A stretch of 64,000 nucleotides of DNA, from positions 3,533 to 67,532 of the forward strand of contig NZ_JBPOEU010000020.1 of NCBI RefSeq assembly GCF_051251695.1. The letters run 5' to 3'. A program made the position numbers and the translations under genes. The DNA comes from Maritalea sp051251695 (lineage in GTDB: Bacteria; Pseudomonadota; Alphaproteobacteria; Rhizobiales; Devosiaceae). Of this stretch, positions 62,240 through 64,000 are shown piece after piece (positions within the stretch are counted from its first letter, which is position 1; each line of letters opens with the position of its first letter). The notes under the pieces were generated by a model. That model was not told the DNA's origin. It worked only from the letters and a program-made list of their open reading frames with translations, and searched no databases.

Positions 62240-63883
62240 ATGGCAAAAATGACCGGCGGCGAAATTTTGGTGAAATGCCTTGAGGCACAGCGCGTTGACC
62301 GCGTGTTTTGTGTACCCGGCGAAAGCTATCTGGCCGTTTTAGACGGACTGCATGACAGCAATATCGATGTAGTTACGTCGCGCCATGAAGGCGGTGCAGC
62401 GATCATGGCCGAAGCCGACGGCAAAATGCTTGGTCGCCCTGGCATCTGCATGGTCACCCGTGGCCCCGGTGCTACAAACGCGGCAGCTGGCGTACATGTC
62501 GCGAAACAAGATTCCACCCCAATGATCCTATTCGTCGGCCAAATTGGCCGCGAAATGAAAGGCCGCGAAGCTTTCCAAGAGGTTGATTATCGCCAAACTT
62601 TTGGCGACCTTGCCAAATGGGTCGAAGAAATTGACGACGCGTCCCGCATCCCTGAAATCATCGCCCACGCCTATCATATCGCCATGAGTGGCCGCCCAGG
62701 CCCCGTCGTTTTGGCGCTGCCCGAAGACATGTTGCGCGATACAGTCGACGTGGAACCCTGCATCTTTATCGAAGTGGCCGAACCCGCCCCGACAAAAAAA
62801 GCGGCGGACAAGTTTGCCGAACTTTTGACCGCTGCAAAAGACCCCATCATCATTGCGGGTGGCTCCCGCTGGGATGAAACCTCCGTCGCCCAACTGCAAG
62901 CCTTCAGCGAAAAGCATGATCTGCCCGTAGGTTGCTCTTTCCGCCGTCAACAATTGTTTGATCATTCGCATCAAAACTACGCAGGTGACGTCGGTTTGGG
63001 CATTAACCCAGCCCTTAATGACCGCATCGAAAACAGTGATTGCGTCATTTTACTCGGCGCACGTTTTTCTGAAAACCCAAGCCAGAACTTTTCACTTTTG
63101 GGCATGCCCAACCCCGGTAAAACCTTAATCCATATTCATCCCGGCGCAGAAGAGTTGGGTCGTATTTACACGCCGACTTTGGCGATCAACGCCACGCCGG
63201 GCGCATTCTTCGACACTGTATCTGACATGCCAACTCGGCCAGATACAGGTGCTGCAAAAGCAGCAAACAACGAGTATCACAGTTGGACAGATGAACTTCC
63301 AAAAACACCTGGCGGCGTGCAAATGGGCGAGATCATGTCCAATCTACGTGACAATCTTGCTGATGATGCGATCCTCACCAACGGCGCGGGAAACTACGCC
63401 ATATGGCTGCACCGCTTTTGGCGTTTCAAACAATTTGGCACCCAACTGGCCCCGACTTCTGGCTCCATGGGCTACGGCCTGCCTGCCGCCATCGCGGGCA
63501 AACTGCGCCACCCAAACCGCGACGTGATTTGTTTTGCAGGCGACGGATGTTTTCAAATGACCGGCAACGAATTCGGCGCCGCTATGCAATCTGGCGCGAA
63601 CATCATCACCTTAGTGGTCGACAACGGCATTTACGGCACCATCCGCATGCACCAAGAAAAGCACTACCCCGCCCGTATCTCAGCCACCAATCTTGTCAAT
63701 CCAGACTTCGCCGCCCTTGCCCGCGCCTATGGCGGCCACGGCGAAACAGTTGAAAAAACCCAAGACTTTGCCGCCGCCTTCGACCGCGCCCGAAAAGCAG
63801 AAAAACCTTCAATCATCCACATCAAAATCGACCCCGAAGCAATTTCTCCAACCACGACGATAACTAAACTTCGTGGGGCTTAA
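62240..63883 (+). CDS. ThDP-dependent enzyme, acetolactate-synthase-like
   Basis: 547 residues with three ThDP domains: the catalytic Glu in 'SRHEGGAAIMAEADGK', the middle domain, and the ThDP/Mg motif 'FAGDGCFQMTGNEFGAAMQSGANIITLVVDNGIYG' (G-D-G-x25-N-N-like). It belongs to the acetolactate synthase / oxalyl-CoA decarboxylase superfamily. The partner small subunit is absent, so a decarboxylase or carboligase other than IlvB is likely. It is 12 bases after the CoA-transferase and probably in the same operon. Confidence 0.88.
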   Translation: MAKMTGGEILVKCLEAQRVDRVFCVPGESYLAVLDGLHDSNIDVVTSRHEGGAAIMAEADGKMLGRPGICMVTRGPGATNAAAGVHVAKQDSTPMILFVGQIGREMKGREAFQEVDYRQTFGDLAKWVEEIDDASRIPEIIAHAYHIAMSGRPGPVVLALPEDMLRDTVDVEPCIFIEVAEPAPTKKAADKFAELLTAAKDPIIIAGGSRWDETSVAQLQAFSEKHDLPVGCSFRRQQLFDHSHQNYAGDVGLGINPALNDRIENSDCVILLGARFSENPSQNFSLLGMPNPGKTLIHIHPGAEELGRIYTPTLAINATPGAFFDTVSDMPTRPDTGAAKAANNEYHSWTDELPKTPGGVQMGEIMSNLRDNLADDAILTNGAGNYAIWLHRFWRFKQFGTQLAPTSGSMGYGLPAAIAGKLRHPNRDVICFAGDGCFQMTGNEFGAAMQSGANIITLVVDNGIYGTIRMHQEKHYPARISATNLVNPDFAALARAYGGHGETVEKTQDFAAAFDRARKAEKPSIIHIKIDPEAISPTTTITKLRGA

Positions 63884-63924
63884 AAACGCCTCATAAGTTG
63901 AATGCCAAACGTCAGCTAAGCGGG

Positions 63925-64000
63925 GTGGGTTCAACAGGTCGACGCAACACTTTAATCTATGAGATGGATTGGAGTGCCCAAGATGAAGTATCGCCAACGT
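63925..64000 (+). mobile_element. Probable left end of an IS30-family insertion sequence (truncated by window)
   Basis: A terminal-repeat-like string ggttcaacaggtcgacgca near 63927 is followed 30-50 bases later by a reading frame that starts ATG AAG TAT CGC CAA CGT (63983; an in-frame ATG also at 63959). The peptide M-K-Y-R-Q-R is how some alphaproteobacterial IS30-type transposases begin. Only 6-14 codons are visible, so this is tentative. Confidence 0.4.

Noticed and set aside
63809..63997. 62-codon minus-strand frame at the right edge
   Set aside because: It overlaps the 3' end of the ThDP-enzyme gene in antisense and has no ribosome site.
1..64000. CRISPR array
   Set aside because: No regularly spaced repeats with unique spacers were seen; the only tandem repeat is the 3 x 9-bp unit at 4839.

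Overview
The window looks like the chromosome of an alphaproteobacterium, probably a member of the Hyphomicrobiales (Rhizobiales). This rests on a class I lysyl-tRNA synthetase, class 2 PyrD, a DctBD/TRAP locus, a DUF3422 protein, alphaproteobacterial-type tRNA-Met(CAU) and tRNA-Gly(CCC), and many small translationally coupled operons. The organism cannot be named from the sequence alone.

Region 1 (1-1000): the end of an unrecognised gene that starts before the window, and a small ASCH-domain gene. Region 2 (about 1070-16095): a 15-kb, visibly AT-richer integrative element inserted at the anticodon of tRNA-Met. The intact tRNA is at 16051-16127 and a 45-bp copy of its 3' half is at 1025-1069. 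The element encodes a P4-type tyrosine integrase, an AlpA-like regulator, a RepB-type primase and RepA-type ATPase followed by a candidate origin or control region, XRE and other small regulators, and a convergent methyltransferase/PLD-nuclease restriction pair. Its left half holds unfamiliar envelope genes: a lipoprotein, a peptidoglycan-binding/chitosanase-like hydrolase, small membrane proteins, a secreted Cys-rich protein, and a HEAT-repeat plus DUF2335 pair.

Region 3 (16.3-34.9 kb): core chromosome. It holds an OmpA-like lipoprotein, pyrD, an S24 repressor, lysK, TerB, VOC and AraC genes, a YtrA-type GntR/membrane pair, a sterol-desaturase-like protein, a periplasmic binding protein, a GT2 enzyme, a hydrolase, DUF3422, ilvA, and a DctB/DctD-like two-component pair whose regulator lacks GAFTGA. 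Region 4 (35-41.4 kb): a TRAP transporter, a cupin, a flavin monooxygenase and a divergent AraC regulator.

Region 5 (41.4-57.5 kb) is the most coherent system: two divergent operons that together look like a route from tryptophan through kynurenine and anthranilate to anthranilyl-CoA, with CoA-dependent dearomatisation. The minus-strand operon has an arylformamidase-like hydrolase, a LivKHMGF ABC importer, a 4HBT thioesterase and RidA. The plus-strand operon has a two-domain anthranilyl-CoA monooxygenase/reductase, an SDR, MarR, an enoyl-CoA hydratase, an acyl-CoA dehydrogenase, a 2-aminobenzoate-CoA ligase, kynureninase, tryptophan 2,3-dioxygenase and a stand-alone Lrp-type ligand domain. 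A long hairpin and a second dyad sit between kynU and kynA, and a 7-bp dyad sits between the divergent operons.

Region 6 (57.6-64 kb): a PPK2 gene with its ribosome site inside a hairpin, an intergenic stretch with strong dyads, a small unknown gene, tRNA-Gly(CCC), and an operon of glutaryl-CoA dehydrogenase, a CaiB-family CoA-transferase (probably succinyl-CoA:glutarate) and a ThDP enzyme. The window ends in what looks like the left end of an IS30-type insertion sequence.
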